64,000 bases of DNA from positions 241,659-305,658 of the forward strand of contig CANJXC010000003.1 in NCBI GenBank assembly GCA_947478845.1, read 5' to 3'. Shown piece by piece: positions 1 to 7,456 of the stretch (the first letter of the stretch is position 1; each line of letters opens with the position of its first letter). This stretch comes from Spirochaetales bacterium (lineage in GTDB: Bacteria > Spirochaetota > Spirochaetia > JABEVK01). A program made the position numbers and the translations under genes. Below the pieces are notes generated by a model. That model was not told the DNA's origin. It made no database searches and saw nothing but the letters and a program-made list of their open reading frames with translations.

Positions 1-422
1 TTACCCTCGACGATATGGTGGGTGGAAAGCTTGATCCACACCTGTTTTGCAAACCCCTGCTCAAGCGCCCGGAAGACCGTCAGGCCCTCTTGGATGCCGC
101 TTTTTCTGGTAGCCCCCAATGGTTTTTTGGCAGCGACAGTGCCCCCCATGCTCGTGAAGACAAGGAAGCCTCGCTTTGCAGCGCAGGCTGCTATACCATG
201 CCCGTTTCGCTGAGCCTCCTTGTCCAGTTGTTTGAGGACCACGGAGTGCTCGACAAACTTGAAGGCTTCGTGAGCCGCTTTGGGGCCGAGTTCTACGGCC
301 TTTCGCAAAACCAGGACACCGTGACCTTCGCCAAGGAGCCTTGGACGGTTTCCAAGATGTACCACAATGTGGTGCCCCTGTGTTCGGGGCAAACCCTGAA
401 CTGGTCCCTGACCGGAGGTTAA
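1..422 (+). CDS. pyrC: Dihydroorotase (class II, PyrC type), 3' end only
   Basis: Dihydroorotase cyclises N-carbamoyl-aspartate to dihydroorotate in pyrimidine synthesis. The window opens inside the gene; the frame is open from base 3 and about 140 C-terminal residues remain. The run FGSDSAPHA followed by a Cys-containing CxxGC segment is the conserved C-terminal block of E. coli-type PyrC, in which the Asp of the GSDSAPH motif is catalytic. The C-terminal EFYGL and W-S residues also match the family. It is the first visible gene of a tight + strand run. Its GGAGG just before the stop serves as ribosome site for the next gene, so the two are probably co-transcribed. Confidence 0.9.
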   Translation, partial: TLDDMVGGKLDPHLFCKPLLKRPEDRQALLDAAFSGSPQWFFGSDSAPHAREDKEASLCSAGCYTMPVSLSLLVQLFEDHGVLDKLEGFVSRFGAEFYGLSQNQDTVTFAKEPWTVSKMYHNVVPLCSGQTLNWSLTGG

Positions 423-424
423 GC

Positions 425-865
425 GTGTACGACAGTAACAATATCTTTGCCCGGATTCTCCGCCACGAACTGCCAAGTCACCTGATCCATGAGGATGAAC
501 ATTGCATCGTGATCCTCGACATCTTCCCCATCAACCCGGGCCACACCTTGGTGATCCCCAAGGCGCCCGTAGAAGATTTCTCGGAACTTCCGTCGGCGGT
601 GGCAGCCCATGTGATCCAGCTAGGTCAGCGGGTGGCGAAGGCGCAAAAGGCGGCCGCCAAAGCAGGAACCCTGCGCTGTGACGGGGTCAATTTTCTCATC
701 AGTGATGGCCCAAAGGCTGGTCAAGAGATTCCCCACGCGCACCTGCACGTCCTTCCCCGCTTCGAGGGCGATGGGTTTGGGTTTAAGTTTGGTGCCAAAA
801 ACCGCAAGTCTCATACCCCCGAGGCCCTCTCAGTTACGGCGCAGACCCTGAAAGGCAACCTCTAA
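425..865 (+). CDS. HIT family hydrolase
   Basis: This is a histidine-triad nucleotide hydrolase of 146 residues. The triad H-A-H-L-H is at residues 104-108, and the N-terminal half has the usual PINPGHTLVIPK block. HIT proteins split nucleoside phosphoramidates or dinucleoside polyphosphates; the exact substrate cannot be told. A longer in-frame ORF begins inside pyrC, but GTG 425 is chosen because GGAGG lies 7 bases before it and the conserved fold begins there. It sits between pyrC and hisA with a 2-bp spacer and a likely shared transcript. Confidence 0.85.
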   Translation: MYDSNNIFARILRHELPSHLIHEDEHCIVILDIFPINPGHTLVIPKAPVEDFSELPSAVAAHVIQLGQRVAKAQKAAAKAGTLRCDGVNFLISDGPKAGQEIPHAHLHVLPRFEGDGFGFKFGAKNRKSHTPEALSVTAQTLKGNL

Positions 866-866
866 C

Positions 867-1613
867 ATGCTGATTGTGCCGGCCATCGACCTGCTTGCGG
901 GCCAGTGTGTGCGGCTCCGCCAAGGCGACTACAACCAGGTGGAAACCTACGGCCTCGACCCGGTCGAAGTGGCGCGGGAATTTTCGGCGCAAGGGGCCAA
1001 ACGGCTTCACATCGTCGACCTCGATGCCGCTCGTAGCGGAGCTTCCAATAACCGACCAGTGATTCACGCCGTGCGCCAAGCCTTTGGCGGACTCGTGGAA
1101 GTGGGGGGAGGGGTCCGCAGCGAGGCCGACGTTGAGGAATTGCTCGAGGCAGGAGCCGACAGGCTGATTGTCGGAACGCTCCTGGTGCGGGAACCGGAAA
1201 CCGTGGCTCGGTGGGTGAAACGTTATGGTAGCGTGTTCATCGGCGGCATTGACGCCCGTGGCGGCGAAGTGAAGGTGGCAGGCTGGGAAGAGGGTAGCAA
1301 ACTGCTGGATACCGAACTGGCCGCCCGGTGCCGCGCTCTGGGACTTATCAGCTTGGTGTACACCAACATAGACCGCGACGGGACCCTTTTGGGGCCCGAC
1401 TTGGAAAGGACTTTGCTGGTGGCCGAGGCGGCTGGGCTCCCCGTCATTCTTTCTGGCGGAATCGCGTCTAGGGCGGACTTCGCTGCCGTGGCGGAGGTCA
1501 ATCACCCCCTTCTGGCGGGAGTCATTACTGGCAAGGCCATCTACCAAAACCGCATCGACTTGGCGGAAGTGATCCGCCACTATCAAACCCCTGATACCGG
1601 AGGTCTCTGGTGA
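867..1613 (+). CDS. hisA: Phosphoribosylformimino-5-aminoimidazole carboxamide ribotide isomerase HisA
   Basis: HisA carries out the Amadori isomerisation of ProFAR to PRFAR in histidine synthesis. The 248-residue TIM barrel starts MLIVPAIDLLAGQCVRL, where the Asp of PAID is the catalytic base. It has the glycine-rich phosphate-binding VGGGVRS and ILSGGIAS loops and the second catalytic Asp in TNIDRDGTL. Length is normal for the family. Its stop overlaps the GTG of the next gene by 4 bp (GTGA), which ties it translationally to the HisE protein. No other his genes are in the window, so the pathway is split across the chromosome. Confidence 0.95.
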   Translation: MLIVPAIDLLAGQCVRLRQGDYNQVETYGLDPVEVAREFSAQGAKRLHIVDLDAARSGASNNRPVIHAVRQAFGGLVEVGGGVRSEADVEELLEAGADRLIVGTLLVREPETVARWVKRYGSVFIGGIDARGGEVKVAGWEEGSKLLDTELAARCRALGLISLVYTNIDRDGTLLGPDLERTLLVAEAAGLPVILSGGIASRADFAAVAEVNHPLLAGVITGKAIYQNRIDLAEVIRHYQTPDTGGLW

Positions 1614-2194
1614 ACGACGGTCTTATTCTTCCGCTGGAAGTCCGTTCCCACGACGGCAGTTTTCTCGGCGCCCTGCTCACCAACCGGAAGGCGTACCAGA
1701 AAAGTTTGGAGAGGCGCGAGCTTTGGTTTGTTCACCCGGTGAGCCATCGAGTTTTGCCGCTGGAGGGGGTTGGGTTTGTGCACCTCGAAATCTCGGCTCC
1801 CACCCACTACCGCGTGGTTCTCGATTCCAGTGGGGTCAAGGCCTTTGCCCAGGAACGGGAACGCCAAATGGGAGACTTACTTGGTCTTGATGCCCAGAGC
1901 CCGGTTGCAGGTCACAGCCCGCACGATTCGACGCTCGAGAAGCTCCGCCAGGTGATCGCTAACCGACGTCGCGAGCTTCCCGAAGGCAGCTACACGACCC
2001 ACTTGTTTGAAAAAGGCGAAGACAAAATCCGTAAAAAGACCGGGGAGGAGGCCATAGAGCTGATCCTCGCCACCGAACGAAAAGACCTGGTTGGTGAAGC
2101 TGCCGACCTGATTTACCACCTCATGGTTCTCCTCGAAGTGAAAGACATCCCGGTGGGCGAAGTGCTGGCCGAGCTTGAAGCGCGGCTGAACTGA
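1610..2194 (+). CDS. hisE: Phosphoribosyl-ATP pyrophosphatase (HisE) with degenerate HisI-like N-domain
   Basis: The C-terminal half (about residues 105-194) is a complete HisE domain: SYTTHLFEKGEDKIRKK, then GEEAIE and EAADLIYHL give the acidic, magnesium-binding helices that hydrolyse PR-ATP to PR-AMP. Residues 15-62 align with the start of HisI (GSFLGALLTNRKAYQKSL, like the GEVLMLAYMNREAL block). The HisI metal and catalytic motif (DxDxD plus the Cys/His zinc ligands) is absent; residues 63-100 contain no Cys. It therefore looks like a former HisIE fusion that has lost cyclohydrolase chemistry. GTG 1610 follows GGAGG and overlaps the hisA stop. Confidence 0.85.
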   Translation: MNDGLILPLEVRSHDGSFLGALLTNRKAYQKSLERRELWFVHPVSHRVLPLEGVGFVHLEISAPTHYRVVLDSSGVKAFAQERERQMGDLLGLDAQSPVAGHSPHDSTLEKLRQVIANRRRELPEGSYTTHLFEKGEDKIRKKTGEEAIELILATERKDLVGEAADLIYHLMVLLEVKDIPVGEVLAELEARLN

Positions 2195-2195
2195 C

Positions 2196-4046
2196 ATGCG
2201 CAAGCCCTACCTCGAACGCCTGACAGACGGCGTGTTGCTGTTCGACGGAGCCATGGCCACCTACCTCTACTCCAAGGGTATTTACCTCAAAAAGTGTTTT
2301 GAGGAAGTTTGTATGACCCACCCGCAACTCGTGCTCGACGTGCATCGGGAATACATCGCGCGCGGGGCCCAAGCCATCGAGACCAACACCTACGGCGCCA
2401 ACCCCCTCAAACTGCGGGGCTGGCACCTCAGCGAAAAGACCGAGGCCATTAACGCGAGTGCTGTGCGTTTGGCGCGGCAAGCAGCGGGAGACGAAGTGTA
2501 CGTCGCCGGTTCGGTAGGACCAACCGGGCAATTGCTCGCAACGGATTCCGCATCAGGGCTAAGAGGTCTGTCCCCCGAACAAGCCCGGGCCAGCTTTGCG
2601 GCTCACATCGGGGCGCTCGTGCGGGCTGGCGTCGACCTGCTGTTGCTAGAGACCTTTCAAAACCGAGCGGAACTCAAGATTGCCGTGGAAGTGGCCCGCG
2701 ACCTCGCTCCTAAACTTCCCTTGCAGGCGCAGTTCACCTTTGGCCGTGCGGTGTTTATGGGCGAAGATTACTACACCACTGAGGCCGAGGCTTGGGCAGA
2801 GTTCTTGTTGAAGCTTCCTGTCGATGTGGTGGGAGTCAACTTGATGGGCCCCAGCGATGCCCTCGATGTGCTGGGAATCCTGCGCAAACGGCTCACCAAG
2901 CCCGTGATTGTCATGCCCGATAGCGGCATGCCCAAGGAAATCGACGGCCGCCAGTTCTACACCACCACACCGGACTCGTTCGCCGAGTTTGCCAAGCTTT
3001 TTGTGGATGCTGGCGCCGCTGGCGTGGGTGGGTGCTGCGGAACCACCCCCGAGTTCATCGAAAAGGCCGGCCTCGCCATCCTGAGCTTTGACGCGGGAAG
3101 GCGTCAGGTGAAATGGGTGCCTACCACCCCCGAAATCGAGGAACTGCCCTCGGAGCGGTTGGCGCAGCGCTCAAAACTCGGCGCGGCCCTAGCAGCCGGA
3201 GAGTGGATTGAGACCGTAGAGTTGGTTGCCCCGCTCGGGGTCGATGCCGGCGCGGTGGTTCAAAAAGCCCGCGAGCTGGAAGCTGGCGGGGTGAAGTTCG
3301 TCAACCTTCCCGACGGCCCCCGCGCCAGTGCGCGCCTGAGTGCCCTCATGACGGCAAGCCTGATTGCCCGCGCCACCACCCTCGAACCCATTTTGCACCT
3401 GGCGTGCCGCGACAAGAACTTGATTGGACTGCAAGGCGATTTATTCGGCTACCATGCCGACGGAATGCGAAACGTTCTTCTCGTGACGGGTGACCCTCCT
3501 AAAGTAGGAAAATACCCCAATGTGAGTGGGGTTTTTGATGTCGATTCTATTGGCCTTACCAACATTGTGCGCCGGTTCAACGGGGGAGTGGATATGGGTG
3601 CCGAGAGGCTCCCGCAGCAAACCTCGTTTGTCCACGGCACGGGTGTAAACCCCGCGTTTCCGGTGAGAGAAAAAGAACTCGAACGTGCCCGCCAAAAGGT
3701 AGAAGCAGGTACCGAATACTTTATCACTCAGCCGGTCTGGGACCTTGCTGTGTTGGAGAAGTTCCTGGAAGACCTCAACCTTTTGGGTGTGCCGGTGCTC
3801 CTGGGAGTTTGGCCCTTGGCCAGCTACCGCAACGCGTTGTTTCTCGGCAGCGAAGTTCCGGGAGTGTCAATTCCTCAGAATATCCTCGACCGGATGGCCC
3901 GCTTCGACGACAAGGAACGCGCCCGTCAGGAAGGCATTGCCATCAGCCGCGAGATCATCGAACGGTTTCGGCCGTTGGTGCGGGGAATCCAGGTTAGTCC
4001 GCCGTTTGGAAACGTCCGAACAGCCTTGGAAACCCTCGGCACGTAG
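2196..4046 (+). CDS. yitJ: Bifunctional homocysteine S-methyltransferase / 5,10-methylenetetrahydrofolate reductase (YitJ type)
   Basis: 616 residues, matching B. subtilis YitJ in size and order. Residues 1-300 are a homocysteine methyltransferase barrel (LFDGAMATYLY, IETNTYGAN, LLETF, GGCCGTTP). Residues about 320-616 are a MetF-type reductase (RDKNLIGLQGDLFG, VTGDPP, FFITQP-like YFITQPVWD). Together they would reduce methylene-THF and methylate homocysteine. Cys280 and Cys281 of GGCC supply two zinc ligands, but the third, normally the Cys of GxNC, is Leu216 (GVNLMGP). That could weaken the methyltransferase half. The gene begins 1 bp after hisE and ends the housekeeping run. Confidence 0.88.
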   Translation: MRKPYLERLTDGVLLFDGAMATYLYSKGIYLKKCFEEVCMTHPQLVLDVHREYIARGAQAIETNTYGANPLKLRGWHLSEKTEAINASAVRLARQAAGDEVYVAGSVGPTGQLLATDSASGLRGLSPEQARASFAAHIGALVRAGVDLLLLETFQNRAELKIAVEVARDLAPKLPLQAQFTFGRAVFMGEDYYTTEAEAWAEFLLKLPVDVVGVNLMGPSDALDVLGILRKRLTKPVIVMPDSGMPKEIDGRQFYTTTPDSFAEFAKLFVDAGAAGVGGCCGTTPEFIEKAGLAILSFDAGRRQVKWVPTTPEIEELPSERLAQRSKLGAALAAGEWIETVELVAPLGVDAGAVVQKARELEAGGVKFVNLPDGPRASARLSALMTASLIARATTLEPILHLACRDKNLIGLQGDLFGYHADGMRNVLLVTGDPPKVGKYPNVSGVFDVDSIGLTNIVRRFNGGVDMGAERLPQQTSFVHGTGVNPAFPVREKELERARQKVEAGTEYFITQPVWDLAVLEKFLEDLNLLGVPVLLGVWPLASYRNALFLGSEVPGVSIPQNILDRMARFDDKERARQEGIAISREIIERFRPLVRGIQVSPPFGNVRTALETLGT

Positions 4047-4093
4047 TCCACAAGGTCGAGATAGCAGAGTATATTTCAGGCAGGAGTTCCTGC

Positions 4094-5062
4094 ATGAAAT
4101 ACCGTCGTTTGGGCCGCACAGGCCTTGAAGTCTCTGAACTTTCTTACGGGTCGTGGGTGACCTTTGGCACTCAACTGGATGTGGATGGTAGCAAGAAATT
4201 GATCCGCCAGGCCATCGATGCTGGAGTCAATTTCCTCGACAACGCCGAAGCCTACGCGGCCGGCATGAGCGAGTCGCTGATGGGCGTAGCGCTCAAAAGC
4301 TACCGCCGGGAAGATCTGGTGATCAGCACCAAGATCTTCTGGGGAGGCGCCGGCCCCAATCAGACAGGGTTGTCGCGCAAGCATCTGCTGGAAGGAACTC
4401 GCAACAGCCTCAAGCGCCTTCAGCTCGACTATGTCGACCTGCTTTTTTGCCATCGGCCCGACCCCAACACCCCCATCGAAGAGACGGTGATGGCCATGGA
4501 CAGTTTGGTCCGCAGCGGCCAAACCCTTTACTGGGGAACCAGCGAATGGAGTGCCGATCAGATTGTGAAGGCCATCGAGTTTGCCAAAGACTACCGAGCC
4601 ATCGGCCCCGTAATGGAACAACCCCAATACAACTTCTTGGTTCGCGAACGCTTTGAAAAAGAGTACAAGCCGGTGTTTAACAAATACGGTTACGGGACCA
4701 CGATTTGGAGCCCACTGGCTTCCGGCGTTCTTTCTGGCAAGTACAACAAGGGTATACCCGAAGGCAGCCGCCTGGCCCGCGAGCTCTGGATCAAGAACAT
4801 CATGGACGAGAACAAGCTGATGACGCCCGAGGTGTTTGCCAAGATCGATGGGTTGGCCACAATTGCCAAGTCGATGGACGCCACCTTGAGCCAGTTGGCT
4901 ATTGCTTGGACGCTCAAGAACCCCAATGTTTCTACCACGATTCTCGGGGCCAGCAAGCCCGATCAGTTGGCCGAAAACCTGAAGGCTGCAGACTTCGTCG
5001 ACAAACTTGATGACGGGGTGATGAAACAAATCGAAGGTATTCTGAAGAACAAGCCTGCCTAA
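4094..5062 (+). CDS. Aldo/keto reductase, potassium-channel beta-subunit-like
   Basis: An NADPH-dependent aldo/keto reductase of 322 residues. The catalytic tetrad is visible: Asp49, Tyr54 (FLDNAEAY), Lys80 (ISTK) and His120 (LLFCHRPD). The N-terminus (RRLGRTGLEVSELSYG) and the C-terminal SPLASGVLSGKYNKG segment are typical of the Kv-beta/AKR6-like group, whose natural substrates are mostly unknown. ATG 4094 has AGGAG 7 bases upstream. It is separated from yitJ by 47 bp and its TAA overlaps the galK stop on the other strand by 3 bp, so the two units converge with no room for a terminator. Confidence 0.88.
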   Translation: MKYRRLGRTGLEVSELSYGSWVTFGTQLDVDGSKKLIRQAIDAGVNFLDNAEAYAAGMSESLMGVALKSYRREDLVISTKIFWGGAGPNQTGLSRKHLLEGTRNSLKRLQLDYVDLLFCHRPDPNTPIEETVMAMDSLVRSGQTLYWGTSEWSADQIVKAIEFAKDYRAIGPVMEQPQYNFLVRERFEKEYKPVFNKYGYGTTIWSPLASGVLSGKYNKGIPEGSRLARELWIKNIMDENKLMTPEVFAKIDGLATIAKSMDATLSQLAIAWTLKNPNVSTTILGASKPDQLAENLKAADFVDKLDDGVMKQIEGILKNKPA

Positions 5063-6444
5063 CGGGCTAAAACCGCGGCCCCTTCGCTTGGTCTGACTGT
5101 AAAAACAGGCGGAGCGGAAGGGGCTGGCCTCCGGGAAAAGTACCCTCGATTGAGGGCAGCGGAAACCTCCGCGATGAACTGATAGTTCACCAGCGACACC
5201 GTGCACCCACCGAAACCGGCCCCGGTCATCCGGCTCCCATAGCTCCCGGCCTCGCGGCTCAACGACGATAACTCGTCCAGCTCAGGGCAGCTGACTTCCA
5301 TGGAAAAACGGCAACTTTCGTGGGAGGCATTCATCAGCGACCCAAACCAAAAGGCGTCTCCCGATTCCAGCGCCTGCGCCGCGTCTTCGACCCGCCGCCA
5401 CTCCGTGAAAACGTGCTGGAAACGGCTGAGTAGTTTGAACCCTTCAGCCGGCTCGGTGATGGGCCTCCCAATTCTGTTATGGCCCAAAATCTCGTAAACC
5501 CTGTTGTACGTCCAGTGGTCGTCGTGGAGAAGATTCCTAGCTTTGGCGAACAACGCGTCGGTTGAGAGTGAAAGTTGTCCGATTCGCTGAAGCGGATACC
5601 CTAGCGAGCCCATCAACCCGGCCTCGAGCACCATAGTCGCAAGCCGGCATTCCAGCGACCTACGGTTGTACTCGTAGAGGGCCGACTCGGTCTTCGGGGC
5701 TTTGACGAGAGTGTCAGCCACCAAGATCACGCTGCCGGGCGGAAGCGACAGGGGCCTCACTCGAAGGGGAAAGAAGTCGATTTTCAATGCCTGTCCGACA
5801 CGGCCGTTGAGCGATGCGGCCTGGTCCATCCCGCCACCCTGGGTTCCCACATAGCGTTCGGCTCCCGCCATTAGCGTTGCGAGTTCCAGAGGTGAGTGGC
5901 TCAGATGGTTCACCTCCGCAAAGACCAGACCGCAAAGCACGACAAGAGCCGACGACGAGCTCAGGCCCGCTGCCGGAGGAATGGTTCCATGGAAGAGCAG
6001 GTCGAAGCCCAGGACTGGGGTATCCGACCCCGCCCGCTCCGCCTCCGAGACCAGTGCCTGAATCGCCGCCTTGGGATAATTGCCGAAGTCTCCCCTTGGG
6101 TAGGGAGCGATTACAGAACTGGCAAGGAACTGGCGCTCGCCGAAGGCGCCAGAGGCTTCCTTGACCCGGATCAGTTGGTCGGTTCGTGGCCGAAACACCC
6201 CCACAAAATCTTTGTCGGTGGCTACGGGCATCACGGGGCAACCGTTGTAGTCGGTATGCTCGCCAATCAGGTTGACGCGGCCCGGGGCTCGAGCGAGTCC
6301 GAGCCCGTCTTCGCCCAACCAGCCCCGGGCGGCTTCCACTAAATCGGAGTACCTCTTCTTTGCTTCGGGAAGGTTGGCATACCACCGCTCCAGTTGCTCG
6401 TGAAGAGACCCCAAAAACAACAAGCGCAGGTCTCGGGCTGTCAC
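5059..6444 (-). CDS. galK: Galactokinase
   Basis: GHMP-family kinase that phosphorylates galactose with ATP. The galactokinase signature APGRVNLIGEHTDYNG, the ATP-binding IPPAAGLSSSSALVV loop and the MDQAASLNG segment with its catalytic Asp are all present, as is the C-terminal MTGAGFGGC glycine loop. At 461 residues it is longer than the usual 390, with an N-terminal extension of roughly 50 residues. GTG 6444 is chosen because it overlaps the stop of the upstream gene (GTGA); the open frame extends further 5' but without family similarity. It is cotranslated with the DUF4922 gene, pointing to a Leloir-type galactose route. Confidence 0.92.
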   Translation of the reverse strand: MTARDLRLLFLGSLHEQLERWYANLPEAKKRYSDLVEAARGWLGEDGLGLARAPGRVNLIGEHTDYNGCPVMPVATDKDFVGVFRPRTDQLIRVKEASGAFGERQFLASSVIAPYPRGDFGNYPKAAIQALVSEAERAGSDTPVLGFDLLFHGTIPPAAGLSSSSALVVLCGLVFAEVNHLSHSPLELATLMAGAERYVGTQGGGMDQAASLNGRVGQALKIDFFPLRVRPLSLPPGSVILVADTLVKAPKTESALYEYNRRSLECRLATMVLEAGLMGSLGYPLQRIGQLSLSTDALFAKARNLLHDDHWTYNRVYEILGHNRIGRPITEPAEGFKLLSRFQHVFTEWRRVEDAAQALESGDAFWFGSLMNASHESCRFSMEVSCPELDELSSLSREAGSYGSRMTGAGFGGCTVSLVNYQFIAEVSAALNRGYFSRRPAPSAPPVFTVRPSEGAAVLAR

Positions 6445-7448
6445 AGGCGGCCCGTCAGGCTGGCAAACTGCTCGGATCCTTGGGCTTTCCAAGGGTCGAT
6501 GCCGCGCAGGATGCCCAAGCAAAGGCTTCGCCCCTGATGAACAATCTCGTTTTGGATTTCCAGGGCTTCGGGGCCCGTCGGCACCGGCAAGATGATCTCG
6601 CCGCCCGCCTCGATGACGCCAATGCCTTCGGTTTTGTAGCGTCGCAGCGGCTCGGGGGTCAGGTGCGCGCGGCTGCGAAAAAGCAGCGTCAGTTCCGATT
6701 GACCTGATTCGTTCCATCGCCAGCAAAGGTTTAACGAATGGGTGCCGGGCGCTTGCTCCTTCCAGGCGGAAATCAGCTGTTCTGCCGCGTTGAGCAGGTC
6801 AGCGGGAGTGTTAGCCAGCAGCCGGATGGCGGCGAGGGGATACTCCAACCACTGCACTTCGACTCGCCGGAGCGTCAGTGACTTCCGGCTTTTGGCGCGC
6901 ATCACCGGAAGCATGGTGTTGCGGCCCACTTGGTAGTGCAGATGTTCCAAGATGGAGGCGCCGGTTTCTGGCAGGTCGGAGTTTGAAAACCAGCTGTAGG
7001 CAGGCGCCAGTTCCTGAAACGCTGCGCCATCTTCCAACGTTTGCCTGTCCATCCGCATCGGACTGTGCTGGGTCTGAATCACGACTCCATGTTGCGGAAA
7101 CAAAGGGAAAGGCGTCCATTGAAAAAAGAACTCCCGGCTCGGCGACAGAAGGAAGGCAAAGACTCTTAAGTTCTCCCTACCCGGCGAGCCTTCGTTCTGG
7201 CGGCAGATTCGGCACTCCGCGCCGGCCGGGAGGGGGTGACTGGCTGCGTAGGCTGAGCGGGCTCGATTGATCTGAACCTTGAACTCCAAGTCGTATTCTT
7301 CCCCAGGAAACCGTAAGCGGAGGTTGTTCTCAAGGTCGCTGGGCGTCAGGTAGCCGCTAGCGAGAGCGTCGGCCTCCAGAGCCTCGAGCGAGGCTAGGAA
7401 CTCTACGGGATTTATGGATCCTGAGCCTTCAACCGGCCGTGCAGACAC
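6441..7448 (-). CDS. DUF4922 protein, GalT/HIT superfamily, probable hexose-1-phosphate nucleotidylyltransferase
   Basis: 335 residues resembling DUF4922, a branch of the GalT/HIT superfamily that includes nucleotide-sugar phosphorylases. A CRIC zinc-like pair is near residue 80, and GASILEHLHYQVGRN carries an H-x-H motif in the place of the HxHxQ active site of GalT. Overlap with galK and the lack of an ordinary galT nearby suggest it supplies the galactose-1-phosphate uridylyltransferase step, but that is inference. GTG 7448 is chosen because GGAGG ends 4 bases before it and the longer frame runs into the upstream gene without similarity. Confidence 0.72.
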   Translation of the reverse strand: MSARPVEGSGSINPVEFLASLEALEADALASGYLTPSDLENNLRLRFPGEEYDLEFKVQINRARSAYAASHPLPAGAECRICRQNEGSPGRENLRVFAFLLSPSREFFFQWTPFPLFPQHGVVIQTQHSPMRMDRQTLEDGAAFQELAPAYSWFSNSDLPETGASILEHLHYQVGRNTMLPVMRAKSRKSLTLRRVEVQWLEYPLAAIRLLANTPADLLNAAEQLISAWKEQAPGTHSLNLCWRWNESGQSELTLLFRSRAHLTPEPLRRYKTEGIGVIEAGGEIILPVPTGPEALEIQNEIVHQGRSLCLGILRGIDPWKAQGSEQFASLTGRL

Positions 7449-7456
7449 TTCGCCTC

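Noticed and set aside
834-1586. Minus-strand open frame opposite hisA
   Set aside because: hisA is certain on the plus strand; the antisense frame has no motif or start site.
4076-5206. Long open frame of 376 codons on the minus strand over the aldo/keto reductase
   Set aside because: It lies opposite a gene with a complete catalytic tetrad, has no ribosome site and no recognisable motif; a shadow of GC-rich codon use.
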